Shown one piece after another: positions 17,542 to 28,200 of a DNA stretch of 64,000 nucleotides; position 1 is the stretch's first letter; the number at the start of each line of letters is the position of its first letter. Position numbers and translations under genes: made by a program. The stretch comes from Xanthomarina spongicola (GTDB lineage: Bacteria; Bacteroidota; Bacteroidia; Flavobacteriales; Flavobacteriaceae): the NCBI RefSeq assembly GCF_003148645.1, contig NZ_QGGP01000006.1:62001-126000 (forward strand). The letters are read 5' to 3'. The notes below the pieces were generated by a model. It was not told the DNA's origin. It was given only the letters and a program-made list of their open reading frames with translations, and searched no databases.

Positions 17542-18138
17542 TTAACAATTCTTGTACTTGTCGTGTAAACCAATTCCATTTAAAATCATTGGCGTAATTT
17601 TTTCTAACCTAGACAACTTAGTTTTTTCTTGTTTAGCTGTTTCTATATAATCGCAATATTCTCTTTGTTTTCCAGGAGTAAGGGCATTAAATGCCTTTTG
17701 GAAATTTTTGTTGTTATCTATTGCTTTCTGTAACTCTTTAGGAATAACAACTGTTTTTCCTTTACGTTCAGGTTTTAGCTCTTTTCCTAGTTTCTGATTT
17801 TCAATCGCTTCTTCTACATAAGCTAGAACTATATTTTTATCTATCTCATTAATTGATTCGAAACGCATCTGCCTTAATGCTTTGGTTTTTTCTTGAGCAT
17901 TTACTAATAAGTTTTGTTCATCTTTTAAAAACACACCATTAAAAAACCAAATACCAAAATGATTTTTAAAAGCACCAAGTCCAATAACATTCTTCCCATT
18001 AAGTGAATACACTGGAGCACTCCATTTAACCGTTTCTTCTAATTCTGTATTATTAATTAGATCTCTCAAAATAGTTAGTTCCTCTCCAAAATGGGAATTG
18101 TTTTCTATGTATTCTTCAACTGAATAGACTTTTTTCAT
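17542..18138 (-). CDS. YdeI/OmpD-associated family protein with DUF1801 domain
   Basis: 198 residues. N-terminal DUF1801-like domain (LRDLINNTELEETVKWSAPVY, GLGAFKNHFGIWFFNG) followed by the C-terminal YdeI/OmdA segment (VVIPKELQKAIDNNKNFQKAF, LTPGKQREYCDYIETAKQ, split here). No catalytic motif or signal peptide; cytoplasmic. Members of this family have no settled biochemical role. It lies 17 bases downstream of the prolyl oligopeptidase gene on the same strand, so it probably shares that transcript. Confidence 0.88.
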   Translation of the reverse strand: MKKVYSVEEYIENNSHFGEELTILRDLINNTELEETVKWSAPVYSLNGKNVIGLGAFKNHFGIWFFNGVFLKDEQNLLVNAQEKTKALRQMRFESINEIDKNIVLAYVEEAIENQKLGKELKPERKGKTVVIPKELQKAIDNNKNFQKAFNALTPGKQREYCDYIETAKQEKTKLSRLEKITPMILNGIGLHDKYKNC

Positions 18139-18155
18139 GATTTAGTTCATTTATA

Positions 18156-20228
18156 TTATTTCAACTTCATCAACAAATATGAAAACGTTAACGCGTCCGA
18201 TTTTGCACTTTGCTCATTTGTTGAAGAACCAGCATGACCACCTTCGGTATTTTCATAATAATAGGTTTTGTAACCCATGTCATTCATTTTAGCCACCATT
18301 TTTCTAGCATGACCAGGATGCACTCTGTCATCGCGAGTAGAAGTGCCAAAATACACTTCTGGATAGTTCATGCCTTCTTTTAAATTCTGATAAGGTGAGT
18401 ATTTTTTAATGTATTCCCATTCTTCAGGAAGATCCGGATTTCCATATTCTCCCATCCAACTTGCTCCAGCCAACAATTTGTTGTAGCGTTTCATGTCTAA
18501 TAAAGGGACTTGACAGACTATTGCATTGTATAAATCTGGACGTTGTGTAAATGCTACACCTACTAATAAACCACCATTACTTCCTCCCATAACTCCTAAA
18601 TGTTTTGGAGCAGTTACTTTTTTGGTAATTAAGTCTTCGGAAACAGCATATAAATCGTCGAATACATTTTGTCGTTTTTCTTTGACGCCATCTTGATGCC
18701 ATTTTGGACCAAATTCGCCACCTCCACGAATATTTGCTAAAACAAAAACACCACCTTTATCTAACCATGATACTCCAAATGTTGCTCCATAAAATGGTCG
18801 TGAGGAAACTTCAAATCCACCATAGGCAAATACAAGGGTTGGGTTTGTACCATCATTTTTTATGTCTTTGGCAGCTACCATAAAATATGGAATCATGGTG
18901 CCATCTTTTGATTTGGCTTTGTATTGTTTTATCTCATACTTGCTAGCATCAAAAAATGCAGGTAAAGACTGGTAAGCTTTAAAAGTATTGTTACTTGCAT
19001 CGGCTGAATACAAAGTTGAAGGTGTTATAAAATTTTGGAAATTAAAAAAGTATTTGTCAGATAGATCATTTGTACTAACTATTGAAATGGTTCCAAAATC
19101 TGGTGCCTTTACTTTTTCATTGCTCCAAGTTCCATTGTTGAAGGAATAGATATATAATTGACTTGTAACATTACTTAAAAGGTCGATAAGTAATTTGTTT
19201 TTAGTTGTTGATACTCGAGAAATACTTGAAAATTCATCTGGTTCTATAATGACTTGAATGTCTTTATTACCTTTTAGTAATTCTGTGAAATTAAGACTTA
19301 TAAGTGTTCCAGTTTTATAAGTTTTTGTATTGACTGTCCAATCCGATTTCAATTTTAAAATCAGTTGATTGTTTAAAATACCATTTGTACTAGCATCTTC
19401 AGGAATATCTAAAGCGATTGCTTTATTATTCCTCCAAACAAAAGTCTTACCAGTATAAAAGTCTATGGACTGTCTAACCATAGTATATGCTTTCGAGCCA
19501 TCTCGTAACACATAACCGAAAACTTGTACATTAGTCGTGTCACCTTCAAAAATCTGTTGAGCATCTTTAAGTGGTGTTCCACGTTTCCAAAGTTTTACTT
19601 GTCTTGGGTATCCTGAAGTTGTTAAAGTACCTTTGCCAAAATCAGTTGTAATAATCAATGTGTTTTCATCTACATAACTTGATGAGCCTTTAGATTCATC
19701 TACTTTAAAACCATATTCTAAAAATTGTTTTGAATTAACATCAAACTCTTTAGTAACCACAGCATCTCCACCACCTTTAGAAAGTCTCACTAAAAAACGA
19801 TTGTAATCAGGATATAAACCACTACTACCTTTATAAACCCATTTTATATCATCTGCTTCAGAAAGCGCATCTATGTCTAAAAGTGTTTCCCAAACAGGGT
19901 TTCCATTTGTGTAATCTTTTAATAAGCTTCTTCGCCAAACACCTCTAACATGGTCCTTGTCTCTCCAGAAATTATAGACGTAATTCCCTAGAATAGATGG
20001 ATATGCAATTCTTTCAGTAGAATTATAGATTGCTAAACTTTTATCATAAATATCTTGGAAATCTTTTTCGGCACCCAATTCTTCAATTGTTGCTTTGTTT
20101 TGTGTCTCAACAAACTCCAGAGCCACTTTACCGTCAACTTCTTCTAGCCAGAGGTATTTGTCTTCTTGCGCTTGACTGATTTGGCTTATTCCGAGTATTA
20201 CCATCAAAACTAAATTGAGTTTTTTCAT
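18156..20228 (-). CDS. prolyl oligopeptidase family serine peptidase
   Basis: 690 residues with a signal peptide ending SQAQE (about 21), so periplasmic. N-terminal seven-bladed propeller-like domain (about 60-400) and C-terminal alpha/beta hydrolase domain with the catalytic triad: Ser550 in GGSNGG, Asp634 in RDDRVHPGHA and His665 in EGGHAGSS. It should cleave short peptides after proline or a related residue. The YdeI-like gene follows closely; pepT is the next upstream gene on the same strand, so two peptidases lie together, although pepT has its own promoter element. Confidence 0.95.
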   Translation of the reverse strand: MKKLNLVLMVILGISQISQAQEDKYLWLEEVDGKVALEFVETQNKATIEELGAEKDFQDIYDKSLAIYNSTERIAYPSILGNYVYNFWRDKDHVRGVWRRSLLKDYTNGNPVWETLLDIDALSEADDIKWVYKGSSGLYPDYNRFLVRLSKGGGDAVVTKEFDVNSKQFLEYGFKVDESKGSSSYVDENTLIITTDFGKGTLTTSGYPRQVKLWKRGTPLKDAQQIFEGDTTNVQVFGYVLRDGSKAYTMVRQSIDFYTGKTFVWRNNKAIALDIPEDASTNGILNNQLILKLKSDWTVNTKTYKTGTLISLNFTELLKGNKDIQVIIEPDEFSSISRVSTTKNKLLIDLLSNVTSQLYIYSFNNGTWSNEKVKAPDFGTISIVSTNDLSDKYFFNFQNFITPSTLYSADASNNTFKAYQSLPAFFDASKYEIKQYKAKSKDGTMIPYFMVAAKDIKNDGTNPTLVFAYGGFEVSSRPFYGATFGVSWLDKGGVFVLANIRGGGEFGPKWHQDGVKEKRQNVFDDLYAVSEDLITKKVTAPKHLGVMGGSNGGLLVGVAFTQRPDLYNAIVCQVPLLDMKRYNKLLAGASWMGEYGNPDLPEEWEYIKKYSPYQNLKEGMNYPEVYFGTSTRDDRVHPGHARKMVAKMNDMGYKTYYYENTEGGHAGSSTNEQSAKSDALTFSYLLMKLK

Positions 20229-20307
20229 ATTTGTTTTTTAATCTATTTGTTAATTTAGTGTGTTGCTAACAAAACATTTATCTGCCAACAACTAGACAGG
20301 AATGTGG

Positions 20308-21549
20308 TTAGCCTTTTTTTATAGCCGTTAATTCAGCAATCTTACAAATTACTTCAGTGGCTTTCATGATGCTTTCAACAGGAACATACTCGTAACGACC
20401 ATGAAAATTATGTCCACCAGCAAAAATATTAGGACAAGGCAAGCCCATATAACTCAACTGCGAACCATCTGTACCACCACGAATGGCTTTAATTAAAGGT
20501 TTTATGCCTAATTGTTTCATAGCTTCTTCAGCAATATCTACAATGTGCATTACAGGTTCCACCTTTTCTTTCATATTAAAATATTGATCTTTTATTTCGG
20601 TAGTAATAACTTCTCTTTCGTATTGCTCATTAATATCGTTAGTCAGCTTTACCATAACTTCTTTTCTAGCTTCAAAGTGGCCTCTATCATGATCTCTTAT
20701 AATATATTCCAGAACAGTTTCTTCAACTTCACCATGAATAGAATATAAGTGAAAAAAGCCTTCGTAACCTTCTGTATGTTCTGGAGTTTCCATTCTTGGT
20801 AAGGAATTTATAAACTCGGTTGCGATATACATAGAATTAACCATTTTACCTTTTGCATAACCAGGATGTACTATTTTTCCTTTTACTTTCACAACTGCAC
20901 CTGCAGCATTAAAATTTTCGTATTCTAGTTCGCCAACTTGGCTGCCATCCATTGTGTAGGCCCAATCTGCTCCAAATTTTTTAACATCGAATTTATGCGC
21001 GCCACGACCAATTTCTTCATCTGGAGTAAAACCAACTCGAATAGTACCATGCTTAATTTCAGGATGATTAATTAGATATTCCATAGCAGAAATAATTTCA
21101 CAAATACCTGCTTTATCGTCTGCTCCAAGAAGGGTTGTTCCGTCTGTTGTAATTAATGTTTGTCCTTTGTAAAGTAATAAATCTTCAAAATAATCTGGAG
21201 ATAAAATAATATCTTCATCTGCATTTAAAACAATGTCTTTTCCATTGTAATTTTCAATAATTTGTGGTTTTACATTCGCTCCAGTAAAATCTGGAGAGGT
21301 ATCAAAATGTGATATAAAACCAATGGTTGGAACTTCATGATTAACATTGCTAGGTAATGTAGCCATAATGTATGCATTGTCATCTATAGTAACGTCTTGC
21401 ATTCCAATAGCTTTTAGTTCTTCAACTAGTTTGTTAGCTAAATCCCACTGTTTAGCTGTACTTGGAGTGGTATCAGACTTAGGGTCAGATGCTGTATCAA
21501 TAGTTACGTAACTTATAAATCGATTAATAATGTGTTGTTTGTTTAACAT
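20308..21549 (-). CDS. pepT: peptidase T (tripeptidase)
   Basis: 413 residues, M20 metallopeptidase of the tripeptidase type. Zinc ligands and catalytic residues are in place: His81 and Asp83 (HFDTSPD), Asp144 (GADDKAG), Glu178-Glu179 (TPDEEIGRG), and the late [10 protein letters not shown]. The dimerisation domain lies between about 210 and 330. It removes the N-terminal residue from tripeptides in the cytoplasm. Length is as usual for PepT. The start ATG is preceded by a TACTTTTG promoter element 43 bases upstream. Confidence 0.97.
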   Translation of the reverse strand: MLNKQHIINRFISYVTIDTASDPKSDTTPSTAKQWDLANKLVEELKAIGMQDVTIDDNAYIMATLPSNVNHEVPTIGFISHFDTSPDFTGANVKPQIIENYNGKDIVLNADEDIILSPDYFEDLLLYKGQTLITTDGTTLLGADDKAGICEIISAMEYLINHPEIKHGTIRVGFTPDEEIGRGAHKFDVKKFGADWAYTMDGSQVGELEYENFNAAGAVVKVKGKIVHPGYAKGKMVNSMYIATEFINSLPRMETPEHTEGYEGFFHLYSIHGEVEETVLEYIIRDHDRGHFEARKEVMVKLTNDINEQYEREVITTEIKDQYFNMKEKVEPVMHIVDIAEEAMKQLGIKPLIKAIRGGTDGSQLSYMGLPCPNIFAGGHNFHGRYEYVPVESIMKATEVICKIAELTAIKKG

Positions 21550-21591
21550 TTTTATGTTTTTAAAAAGAAAATTAGTGTTAGTTTAGATTTT

Positions 21592-21599
21592 CAAAAGTA
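21592..21599 (-). promoter_or_regulatory. pepT promoter -7 element
   Basis: Minus-strand TACTTTTG fits TAnnTTTG, 43 bases before the pepT ATG at 21549. Confidence 0.55.
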
Positions 21600-21695
21600 C
21601 CATTTAATTTTGAAATATGGGTTTCAAATTTATCTGTAAAATCTGCTTTTACGTTGTAAATACTAGCAATTCGATGAAAATAAATAACCATATAA

Positions 21696-21726
21696 TTTGA
21701 TTCTAATCATTTTAGAATTAATTTTA
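21696..21726 (+). promoter_or_regulatory. efflux operon promoter
   Basis: TTTG (21696-21699), 19-base spacer, TAATTTTA (21719-21726), 7 of 8 to the -7 consensus. It lies 27 bases before the chosen ATG (21754). The spacer is entirely filled by the inverted repeat listed next. Confidence 0.7.
21700..21718. promoter_or_regulatory. candidate operator of the efflux operon
   Basis: ATTCTAA (21700-21706), TCATT, TTAGAAT (21712-21718): a perfect 7+5+7 palindrome that occupies exactly the spacer between the -33 and -7 elements. A bound dimeric repressor here would block RNA polymerase, as in many TetR- or MarR-controlled efflux genes. No regulator gene is adjacent. Confidence 0.6.
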
Positions 21727-21753
21727 ACCACTTAAGTTAAAAAACTGTTGAAA

Positions 21754-24096
21754 ATGCGCTTCAAAATATGTGTCTTCTTTTTATTTTTTATTACAGTAAC
21801 AAGTTTTAGTCAGACTAAAGTTTATGATATAGGTTTTTTGCTTGATAAAAGCAGTAATGCTATAGATGTGAGATTAAATGATCTTGAAAATGAAATAAAG
21901 GCTGTAATAGGTGAAGATGCTATAATCCAATATTCAGATGCAAATAGACTTATTAATGATTTTGATATTGACTTGGCGTTAAAAAATTATCAAACCCTAC
22001 TTGATAATGAAACAGACATTATTATTGCTTTTGGGACTTTAAATAATTTAATGTTGACTAAACAAGGCAATTTTCCAAAACCAACTATTTTATTTGGAAA
22101 CGTGAGTCAAGATTTAATTGATAAGCCTCATTTTAATAACTTAAAATCTATTGAAAATTTTACAGCTATTATTACGCTTCAGTCTTATGAAGAGGATTTA
22201 GAATTGCTTAAGGAATTAGTTAACCCTAGAAAAGTAGGTGTCTTAATAGAAGAGTCGTTTTTGAATTATGGGAATATTGATAGTACTGTAGAAAAACTAG
22301 AGAGTAAATTAGATTTAGAATTAGAAGTGATTCCATTTGCTTCAGTTGATGATATATTGAATAATCTAGACGAGATGGATGCCGTATATTTATTAGGAGG
22401 TTATTATTTTTCTGATTCTGATATTCACAAATTAGCTGATGCTTTAATTGATAGAAAAATTCCTTCTTTTACAACAACACCTATAAATGATGTTGAACTA
22501 GGTTTATTGGCAACAAGCCATGATCAGACAGAGGTTAATCAGTTTTTTAGACGAATTGCACTTAATGTAGAATCCATTATTAATGAAAAAGAATTTCCAG
22601 AAATAGCTTCATTATTAGAGCTAGATAAAAAGTTAACAATAAATATTAATACAGCCAATAAGTTAGGTCTACATTTAAAGTATAGCTTAATTGTTACTAC
22701 TAATATAATAGGTGATGCTACAGATTTAGTTGCCGATAAAAAATATACGCTGGTTGATGTAATGCAAGAGGCCATTGAAGAAAATTTGCAACTTAAGACT
22801 AACAAGCAAGATGTTCTTATTTCAGAAAAAGACACACAACTAGCAAAAAGCGAATATTTACCAGATGTATTTGTTTCTGCAACTGGAGATTATGTTGATC
22901 CAGAGTTGGCAGAAACTGCCAATGGACAAAGTCCTGAATGGTCTACTGCTGGTAATGTAACGCTGAACCAAACAATATATTCACAAGCTGCTAGTGCTAA
23001 TATAACCATACAAAAAGCCTTACAACAAGCACAACAAGAAAACTATAATAGCGAAGAATTAAATACTATTTTTTCTGCTTCGGGAGCTTATTTTAATGCA
23101 CTTATCTATAAGGCAAATTATAAAGTTCAAAGTCAGAATTTAGATTTAACAAAAACCAATTTACAAATAGCAACCCACAATTTTGAAGCAGGATTAACAG
23201 GTAAATCAGATGTGCTACGTTTTAGAAGTGAGTTGACGCAGAATATACAAGATTTGATTATAGCTCTTAATAATATGGAGCAAGGGTTTTACGAATTAAA
23301 TAAAGTTTTAAATAATCCAATAGATAGTAAAATAGATGTTGAAGACACAGAATTGCTAGAAGGATCGTTTCAAGGTTATATTTATAGACAATTAGCAGAA
23401 TTTTTAGATAGCCCAGAATTAAGGAAAACATTTGTAGATTTTTTAATTCAAGAAGCACTTGAAAATGCTCCGGAATTAAAAGCTTTAGATTATAATTTAA
23501 TAGCAACCGAGAGAGCAGAAAAACTGTATAGTGTAGGTCGATTTATACCAACTCTTGGATTACAAGGGCAATACAATTACACCTTTAATCGTACTGGAGC
23601 AGGAAGTACATTTCCAACGTTCTTAACACCTCCACCTAATGGTTATTATTATGTTGGCGTAAACTTGTCTTTGCCAGTTTTTAACCAAAACAAACAAAAT
23701 ATAAACAAGCAAATAGCTACCATACAAAGTGATCAAATAAATTTAAGTAAAGATGATTTGAAGTTAACTATAGAAAAGAGCATTAATGATGCAATTTTAC
23801 AATTGGTTAATGAAATTTCTAATATCGAGTTATCTAAAGTGTTTGAAGAGACATCCAAAGAAGCGTTAGAGTTAACACAAACATCTTATGCAAATGGAGC
23901 AGTAAATATTGTACAACTACTAGATGCTCAAAACAATTATTTAGAAGCTCAATTGTCAGTATCTACAGCAACATATAATTATTTATATGGCTTGATGGAA
24001 CTAGAGAGATATTTAGGAACTTATTTTCTATTACAAACTGAAGATGAACATGCTGAATTCTTACAACGCTTTATAGAATTTACAAATAACAACTAA
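21754..24096 (+). CDS. TolC-family outer membrane factor with N-terminal ABC substrate-binding-like domain
   Basis: 780 residues from the ATG at 21754 (an upstream in-frame TTG at 21748 was not used). Signal peptide 1-20. Residues about 22-310 look like the ABC_sub_bind family of periplasmic binding domains: RKVGVLIEESFLNYG, DAVYLLGGYYFSD, RKIPSFTTTP, and the closing KLTININTANKLGL. Residues about 330-770 are an outer membrane efflux protein with two repeat halves (e.g. TLVDVMQEAIEENLQLK and ELTQTSYANGAVNIVQLLDAQ, split). It is about 300 residues longer than a normal TolC protein. First gene of the RND operon, 6 bases before the adaptor. The domain could sense or capture a substrate for the pump. 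Confidence 0.88.
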   Translation: MRFKICVFFLFFITVTSFSQTKVYDIGFLLDKSSNAIDVRLNDLENEIKAVIGEDAIIQYSDANRLINDFDIDLALKNYQTLLDNETDIIIAFGTLNNLMLTKQGNFPKPTILFGNVSQDLIDKPHFNNLKSIENFTAIITLQSYEEDLELLKELVNPRKVGVLIEESFLNYGNIDSTVEKLESKLDLELEVIPFASVDDILNNLDEMDAVYLLGGYYFSDSDIHKLADALIDRKIPSFTTTPINDVELGLLATSHDQTEVNQFFRRIALNVESIINEKEFPEIASLLELDKKLTININTANKLGLHLKYSLIVTTNIIGDATDLVADKKYTLVDVMQEAIEENLQLKTNKQDVLISEKDTQLAKSEYLPDVFVSATGDYVDPELAETANGQSPEWSTAGNVTLNQTIYSQAASANITIQKALQQAQQENYNSEELNTIFSASGAYFNALIYKANYKVQSQNLDLTKTNLQIATHNFEAGLTGKSDVLRFRSELTQNIQDLIIALNNMEQGFYELNKVLNNPIDSKIDVEDTELLEGSFQGYIYRQLAEFLDSPELRKTFVDFLIQEALENAPELKALDYNLIATERAEKLYSVGRFIPTLGLQGQYNYTFNRTGAGSTFPTFLTPPPNGYYYVGVNLSLPVFNQNKQNINKQIATIQSDQINLSKDDLKLTIEKSINDAILQLVNEISNIELSKVFEETSKEALELTQTSYANGAVNIVQLLDAQNNYLEAQLSVSTATYNYLYGLMELERYLGTYFLLQTEDEHAEFLQRFIEFTNNN

Positions 24097-24102
24097 TTAG
24101 CA

Positions 24103-25197
24103 ATGAACATGAATATTAAATTATTGAGTAAAACATGTAGTATTTTAAGTTTCTTATTACTCTTAAATTGTGGAAAGAAAGAAGAAGCACCTGAGGTAGT
24201 TTTACGACCAGTAAAATATGTAGAAGTGTCTTATTTGGGTGGAGATGTAATTAGAGAATTTAGTGGAACAGCTAAAACTGAAAAAATTATTAATTTAAGT
24301 TTTAGAAATACAGGAATTATTACAGAGTTGAATATGAAATTAGGTCAAGAAGTCAAAAAAGGAGACCTTCTGGCTAAACTAGATAATGTTCAGGCTCGCT
24401 TAAACTATGAATCTTCAATAGAATCAAAAAACAGTGCAGAATCACAAATGATTACTGCCAAATTAAATCTTAATCGTATTAGAACATTATATGAAAAGGG
24501 AAGTTCCTCATTAAGCGATTACGAAGATGCTAAAAATTCATATAGAACTGCTGTAGCAAGTTTTGAATCCTCTAAGCGTAGTGTGTCCATTCAGCAAGAA
24601 CAAATAAGTTATGGCTATTTATATGCACCAAAAGAAGGTGTAATATCTTCTGTAATCTCTGAAATTGATGAAAATGTTAACCCAGGACAAGTAGTTGGTG
24701 TTTTAAATGCTGGTTCTGCCATAGAAATTTCAATAGGTTTACCAGAATCTGTTATAAATAAAGTAAAGAAAGACATGCAGGTTAAAACTAGTTTTACGGC
24801 TTTACCTGGCGAAACTTTTAATGCTAAAGTTACTGAAGTATCACCAGCATTGGATAGTAACTCCTCAACATATCCAGTTACAGTTATGATATTAGAATCT
24901 GATTCTCGAATAAAAAGTGGTATGGCAGCCAATGTAACTTTTGAATTTTCTGTAGATCGCTCCATAGAAAAAAAATTAGTTGTACCAGCAAGTTCAGTTG
25001 GTGAGGATGGTGAAGCACGATTTGTATTTATTTTGGATGGAGATGAAAATATAGCAACAGTAAAAAAACAACCAATAACTATTGGGAAATTAACTCCAAC
25101 AGGATTTGAAGTAGAATCTGGGTTGTCTATTGGACAAAAAGTTGCCACTGCTGGATTACAAACTTTGTTAGACGGACAAGAAGTAAAACTTAATTAA
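24103..25197 (+). CDS. RND efflux periplasmic adaptor (membrane fusion protein)
   Basis: 364 residues with a lipoprotein signal (LLLLNC, acylated Cys23). HlyD/AcrA layout: lipoyl half-motifs around ITELNMKLGQEVKKGDLLAKL (split: ITELNMKLGQEV, KKGDLLAKL) and ISSVISEIDENVNPGQVVG, a helical hairpin between them (about 100-160), a beta-barrel domain, and a membrane-proximal domain ending SGLSIGQKVATAGLQTLLDG. It should bridge the inner membrane pump and the outer membrane factor. Six bases separate it from both neighbours, so the three genes form one transcript. Start could be the first or third codon. Confidence 0.95.
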   Translation: MNMNIKLLSKTCSILSFLLLLNCGKKEEAPEVVLRPVKYVEVSYLGGDVIREFSGTAKTEKIINLSFRNTGIITELNMKLGQEVKKGDLLAKLDNVQARLNYESSIESKNSAESQMITAKLNLNRIRTLYEKGSSSLSDYEDAKNSYRTAVASFESSKRSVSIQQEQISYGYLYAPKEGVISSVISEIDENVNPGQVVGVLNAGSAIEISIGLPESVINKVKKDMQVKTSFTALPGETFNAKVTEVSPALDSNSSTYPVTVMILESDSRIKSGMAANVTFEFSVDRSIEKKLVVPASSVGEDGEARFVFILDGDENIATVKKQPITIGKLTPTGFEVESGLSIGQKVATAGLQTLLDGQEVKLN

Positions 25198-25202
25198 AAC
25201 AG

Positions 25203-28200
25203 ATGAATTTAGCCAAGTTTTCAATTGAACGCAACAGAATCACTTTTATGATTCTAGGAACTATAATGCTTATGGGATTGTTTCTTTATCAATCCTTACC
25301 AAGAGATAGTATGCCACCTTATACAGTACGCGTTGCTAATATTGTTTCAAGTTTCCCAGGATCAAGTCCAGAACGCGTAGAGCAACTAGTAACAGACGCT
25401 GTTGAGAAGGTAGCTCAAGAATTACCAGAATTAAAAGAACTTACTAGTACCTCACGTTCAGGATTATCAGTCGTTACAGTAGAATTGAAAGATGAGGTTA
25501 AACCTGAAGACTTGCAGGCTGTTTGGGATAGATTAAGACGAAAGTTAGATAAGATACAAGGCCTCCCATCAGGTGTTAAACCAGATTTAGATGATGATGG
25601 TATTGGTGATGTTTATGGAATTGTGGTTGGATTAGTGATAGATGGTTTTTCATATGCAGAAGCTAAAGATTATGCAGACGATATTAAAGATGATTTAATA
25701 AAACTAGATTTAGCTGCCAAGGTAGAATTTGGAGGAAATCAAGAAGAACGTGTATTTATTGAGTTTGATAACACACGTTTAAAAGAATACGGTTTGTCTT
25801 CATCAAAACTTCAATCTATTATAAGTTCTACAAACATATTAAGTTCAGGTGGTCAAGTTAATTTAGGAGACGAACGTATTATTTTAGAACCAACAGGAAA
25901 TTTTAATTCGGTTGAAGATATTAATAACATGCTGGTTCCTGTGGGAGATGGTTCTCAAGTAGTAAATTTAGGAGACATTACCACTGTAAAAAAAGGATAT
26001 ATTGATCCTCCAAAACAAATTGTTTCTGTTAATGGCAAAGATGCTATTTCCATGCATGTTAGCTTAAAAGAAGGAGCGAATGTTATTCAATTAGGGACAG
26101 ATATAAATACAGTAATTAATAAATGGGAACGTATTTTACCAGTTGGTCTAGAGTTACAAAGATTAGCCTCTCTAGATACTTATATAGACGATAAAATTAG
26201 CGCTTTTATTGTAAACCTATTACAGTCTATAGTAATTGTGTTAATTGTCATGTTAGTATTTTTAGGTTTTAGAACAGGTGGAATTATAGCAAGTCTAATC
26301 CCAATGGTAACTATTATGACTCTTATGATTATGGGAGTTATAGGTATGGGACTTAATCAAGTAACATTAGCAGCATTAATTATGGCTCTTGGTATGATGG
26401 TAGATAATGCCATTGTAGTTGCAGAAACCATAATGGTTAAAATGGAAAATGGAATTAATGCAAAGGATGCTGCAGTGCAAGCCTGTGGAGAATTGTTTAC
26501 ACCATTATTAATTTCTACGTTAACAACATCTGCTGCATTTATGGCCTTTTATTTAGCTCAATCTACAATGGGAGATATTATGGGACCAATATTTGTAGTT
26601 ATATCGATTGCACTATTATCATCTTGGATTCTTGCTCTAACTGTAATAACGCTTATATGTTTCCTCTTTCTTAAAGTTGTTCCAAAATCAGAAAAAAAAC
26701 TATCTTTAGTAGATAAAACAATTAATAACTTAAAAGAGTATTATAAAAACCTAATTCTTTGGGCTTTAGCTTATAAGAAGTCTGTTATTATTGGAATTGT
26801 TGGCTGTCTTATTTTAGCACTTTATGGATTTAGTTATATAACATTTATATTTTTTCCAGATAGTGATAGAAATATGGTTACTGTTGATATTAATTTACCT
26901 CAAGGTACTAAAATTGAAGCAACTAAAGAAGTAGTAAAGAAAATAGAGGAGTATATTTTTTCAGATTTAGTTGTTACTGATGCGCGTCCAGATGGCGTAA
27001 CAGACTGGTCTTCTTATGTAGGGAAAGGACCAGAATCTTATGATTTAGGATATTCTCCAGATGAACCAGATGATAGTTATGCTCATATGCTTGTAAATGT
27101 GTCTAACGCTACATATAATAATTTAATTGTTGAGAAAATTGATGCCTTTAGTTTTAATAATTTTCCAAATGCTGATGTTAAGGTTGGATTATTAGCTGGA
27201 GGAGGAGGAGGAGTTCCAATAGAAATAAAAATAATAGGAGAAAATCCTGATATTCTTGCAGAACTATCTGAACAAACAAAACAAGAACTTTCGAGGATTA
27301 TTGGAACCAAAAATATTAAAGATGATTGGGGACCAAAAACTAAAAAATTTGTAGTTAATATAGATCAGAATAAAGCGCAATTAGCAGGTGTAAATAGTCA
27401 AGATATTGCAACTTCTTTACAAACAGTCTTAGATGGTTTTCAAACAGGAGAGTATCGTGAGGATGATAAGTCTATAGCTATAATGATGAGAAGTGATGCA
27501 AGTCAACAGCAATCTCTAGCATCAATTGAAACCTTAAATATATATGCTCAAAGTTCTGGTAAAAGTGTACCTCTTCTTCAAGTAGCAAGCATAATTCCTG
27601 AATGGCAATATGCTAAAATTAAACGATTAGATATAGATAGAACTATAGTTGTTAGTAGTGAATTAACTCCAGCTGGTAATGCTTCTGCAATTATGACAGA
27701 AATAACACCTTGGATTCAAGAGGCTTCAAAATCATGGCCAGAAGGATATACCTACAAGTTTGGAGGCGATGCAGAAAATACAGCCGAAAATATGGAAGCT
27801 GTAACTGCCTATTTACCGTTATCTGGCTTTATCATTATATTACTACTAATTATTCAATTTAATTCTGTTAGAAAAACAATATTGATTGCAGCTACCATTC
27901 CATTAGGTATCATTGGTGTTTCTATTGGGTTACTTGTATTTCAAGAACCATTTGGATTTATGCCATTTTTAGGAGTTATTTCTTTAGCTGGAATAGTAAT
28001 TAATAATGCCATTGTATTGTTAGATAGAATTCAAATTGAAGAAACAGAGATAAAAAGACCTATTCAAGATGCTATTATTGCCGCATGTTTACAAAGGTTT
28101 AGACCAATTTTATTGGCCACATTCACTACAGTACTTGGTTTAATTCCTTTATATTTAAGTGGAGGTGAAATGTGGGAAGGTATGGCTGTTAGTATTATGG

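Noticed and set aside
24615-25148. Long open frame antisense to the efflux adaptor
   Set aside because: Coding is clearly on the plus strand, where the adaptor motifs and operon spacing lie; the antisense frame has no recognisable domain.
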